This document shows, in pieces, positions 62,621 through 64,000 of a stretch of DNA of 64,000 nt. The stretch covers positions 124,001 to 188,000 of the forward strand of contig NZ_LR733313.1 in the NCBI RefSeq assembly GCF_902506295.1, in the 5' to 3' direction. This DNA is from Luteimonas sp. 9C (GTDB lineage Bacteria > Pseudomonadota > Gammaproteobacteria > Xanthomonadales > Xanthomonadaceae). Within the stretch, counting starts at the first letter, position 1, and each line of letters opens with the position of its first letter. The notes below the pieces were generated by a model. It was not told the DNA's origin. It made no database searches and saw only the letters and a program-made list of their open reading frames with translations. A program made the translations under genes and the position numbers.

Positions 62621-64000
62621 TCAGGCGTCGGCCTGCGGGCGCATGTACGGGAACAGCAGCACGTCGCGGATCGACGACGAACCGGTCAGCAGCATCACCA
62701 GACGATCGATGCCGATCCCCAGCCCGCCGGTCGGCGGCAGGCCGACCTCGAGCGCGCGGATGTAGTCGGCGTCGTAGTGCATGGCCTCGTCGTCGCCGCC
62801 CTCGCGGGCGTCGACCTGGGCGCGGAAGCGCGCGGCCTGGTCCTCGGGATCGTTGAGCTCGGAGAAGCCGTTGGCGATCTCCTTGCCGCCGATGAACAGT
62901 TCGAAGCGGTCGGTGATGCCGGCCTCGCTGTCGGACTCGCGGGCCAGCGGCGACACCTCGACCGGGTAATGGGTGATGAAGGTCGGCTGGATCAGACCGG
63001 TCTCGACGGTCTTCTCGAAGATCTCCAGCAGCAGCTTGCCCCAACCGTATCCGGTCTTGACGTGCACGCCCAGGCGCGCGCAATGCGCGGCGAGTGCCTC
63101 GCGGTCACGGCAGTCGGCGACGCTGATCTCTGGATTGAGCTCACGTACGGCTTCTTCGAGCTTCCAGCGCCGGAATGCAGGGCCGACGTCGATCGCGTTA
63201 CCGTCCCATTCCAGCGCGGTGGTGCCGACCGCCTGCGCCGCGACATCGCGGATCAGGGTCTCGGTCAGGTCCATGACCTCTTCGTAGGCCACGTAGGCCT
63301 CGTAGAGCTCAAGCATCGTGAACTCGGGGTTGTGCCGGGTCGACACGCCCTCATTGCGGAAATTGCGGTTGATCTCGTAGACGCGCTCGAAGCCGCCGAC
63401 GACCAGCCGCTTGAGATACAGCTCGGGCGCGACGCGCAGGAACAGATCGAGGTCGAGCGCGTTGTGGTGCGTGGTGAACGGCTTGGCCGCAGCGCCGCCG
63501 GCGATGTAATGCATCATCGGCGTCTCGACTTCGAGGAAGTCGCGGGTGTCGAGCCACTGGCGGATCGCGGCGATGATGCGCGAGCGCTTGACGAAGACCG
63601 CGCGCGCGTCCGGTGAGACGATCAGATCGACGTAACGCTGGCGATAGCGCTGCTCGACGTCGCTCAGGCCGTGCCACTTGTCGGGCAGCGGGCGCAGTGA
63701 CTTGGTCAGCAGGCGCAGCGAAGACGCCTTGACCGACAGTTCGCCGGTCTTGGTGCGCATCAGCGTGCCTTCGGCCGCGACGATGTCGCCGACGTCCCAG
63801 CCCTTGAATGTGTCGTAGCGCTCGCCGAGCGTCGCCGACTGCAGGAACAGCTGGATGCGGCCGCTGACGTCCTGGACGGTCGCGAACGCGGCCTTGCCCA
63901 TGACCCGCTTCGCCATCAGGCGGCCGGCGACGGCGACCTGCACCCCTTCGGCCTCCAGTGCCTCGCCGGTCCAGCGCTCGGCATCGCCACGCGAGGCCTG
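62621..64000 (-). CDS. lysS: Lysyl-tRNA synthetase, 5-prime end outside the window
   Basis: Class II lysyl-tRNA synthetase, partial: the last 459 codons are here and the N-terminus lies beyond base 64000. The OB-fold anticodon-binding part ([23 protein letters not shown]) is followed by class II motif 1 ([21 protein letters not shown]), motif 2 ([33 protein letters not shown]) and motif 3 ([26 protein letters not shown]). The frame stays open to the window edge. lysS beside rpfG is conserved in the Xanthomonas rpf region. Confidence 0.97.
   Translation of the reverse strand, partial: QASRGDAERWTGEALEAEGVQVAVAGRLMAKRVMGKAAFATVQDVSGRIQLFLQSATLGERYDTFKGWDVGDIVAAEGTLMRTKTGELSVKASSLRLLTKSLRPLPDKWHGLSDVEQRYRQRYVDLIVSPDARAVFVKRSRIIAAIRQWLDTRDFLEVETPMMHYIAGGAAAKPFTTHHNALDLDLFLRVAPELYLKRLVVGGFERVYEINRNFRNEGVSTRHNPEFTMLELYEAYVAYEEVMDLTETLIRDVAAQAVGTTALEWDGNAIDVGPAFRRWKLEEAVRELNPEISVADCRDREALAAHCARLGVHVKTGYGWGKLLLEIFEKTVETGLIQPTFITHYPVEVSPLARESDSEAGITDRFELFIGGKEIANGFSELNDPEDQAARFRAQVDAREGGDDEAMHYDADYIRALEVGLPPTGGLGIGIDRLVMLLTGSSSIRDVLLFPYMRPQADA

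Overview
The window is 64 kb of a high-GC gammaproteobacterial chromosome. Gene content and order point to the Xanthomonadaceae (Lysobacter/Luteimonas/Stenotrophomonas side). The key evidence is a complete rpf quorum-sensing block for diffusible signal factor (rpfB, rpfF, rpfC, rpfG) next to lysS, plus a FimX-type protein, a Lys/Ala-rich DksA-like protein and adjacent acnB/acnA genes. The region reads as core chromosome. I see no prophage, insertion sequence, CRISPR array, rRNA or tRNA.

Layout. 1-14 kb: alanine dehydrogenase and thioredoxin reductase are divergent around a structured leader. Then come a membrane protein/FemAB-like/aat run, infA, a secreted DUF885 protein, clpS-clpA, and a tightly overlapped nudJ-mnmA-hflD operon. 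14-21 kb: acnB and acnA flank a VapBC toxin-antitoxin pair, followed by a gene-free stretch full of small perfect inverted repeats. 21-32 kb, minus strand: ndk-rlmN-pilF-rodZ, then yfgM-bamB, then der-mobA-moeA and moeB. This joins a conserved envelope/translation block to molybdenum-cofactor genes.

32-41 kb: a PsrA-like TetR regulator with a palindromic operator precedes two beta-oxidation genes. An OmpA-like lipoprotein, a wax ester/diacylglycerol acyltransferase and a photolyase follow. 41-47 kb: sufE with an MFS transporter, the DksA-like chimera, yidD-pyrC, a LytM peptidase and folE2. 47-56 kb: ubiG-gph with a squalene/phytoene-synthase-like gene, mtaD, efp divergent from its lysylation enzyme epmB, and fimX. 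56-64 kb: rpfBF(+) faces rpfGC(-), then lysS, which runs off the window.

Several parts meet on fatty-acyl metabolism and signalling. RpfF makes an unsaturated fatty-acid signal, RpfC/RpfG sense it and lower cyclic-di-GMP, FimX is a likely cyclic-di-GMP receptor, and RpfB and the PsrA-linked genes handle acyl-CoA. The features most worth a second look are the leader structures before ald and ndk, the duplicated acnA tail, the hairpin array at 20.8-21.2 kb, the DksA-like protein without zinc ligands, and the operator before the PsrA-like gene. Many genes overlap by 4 bases (ATGA or GTGA) and were given the internal start that makes this overlap.
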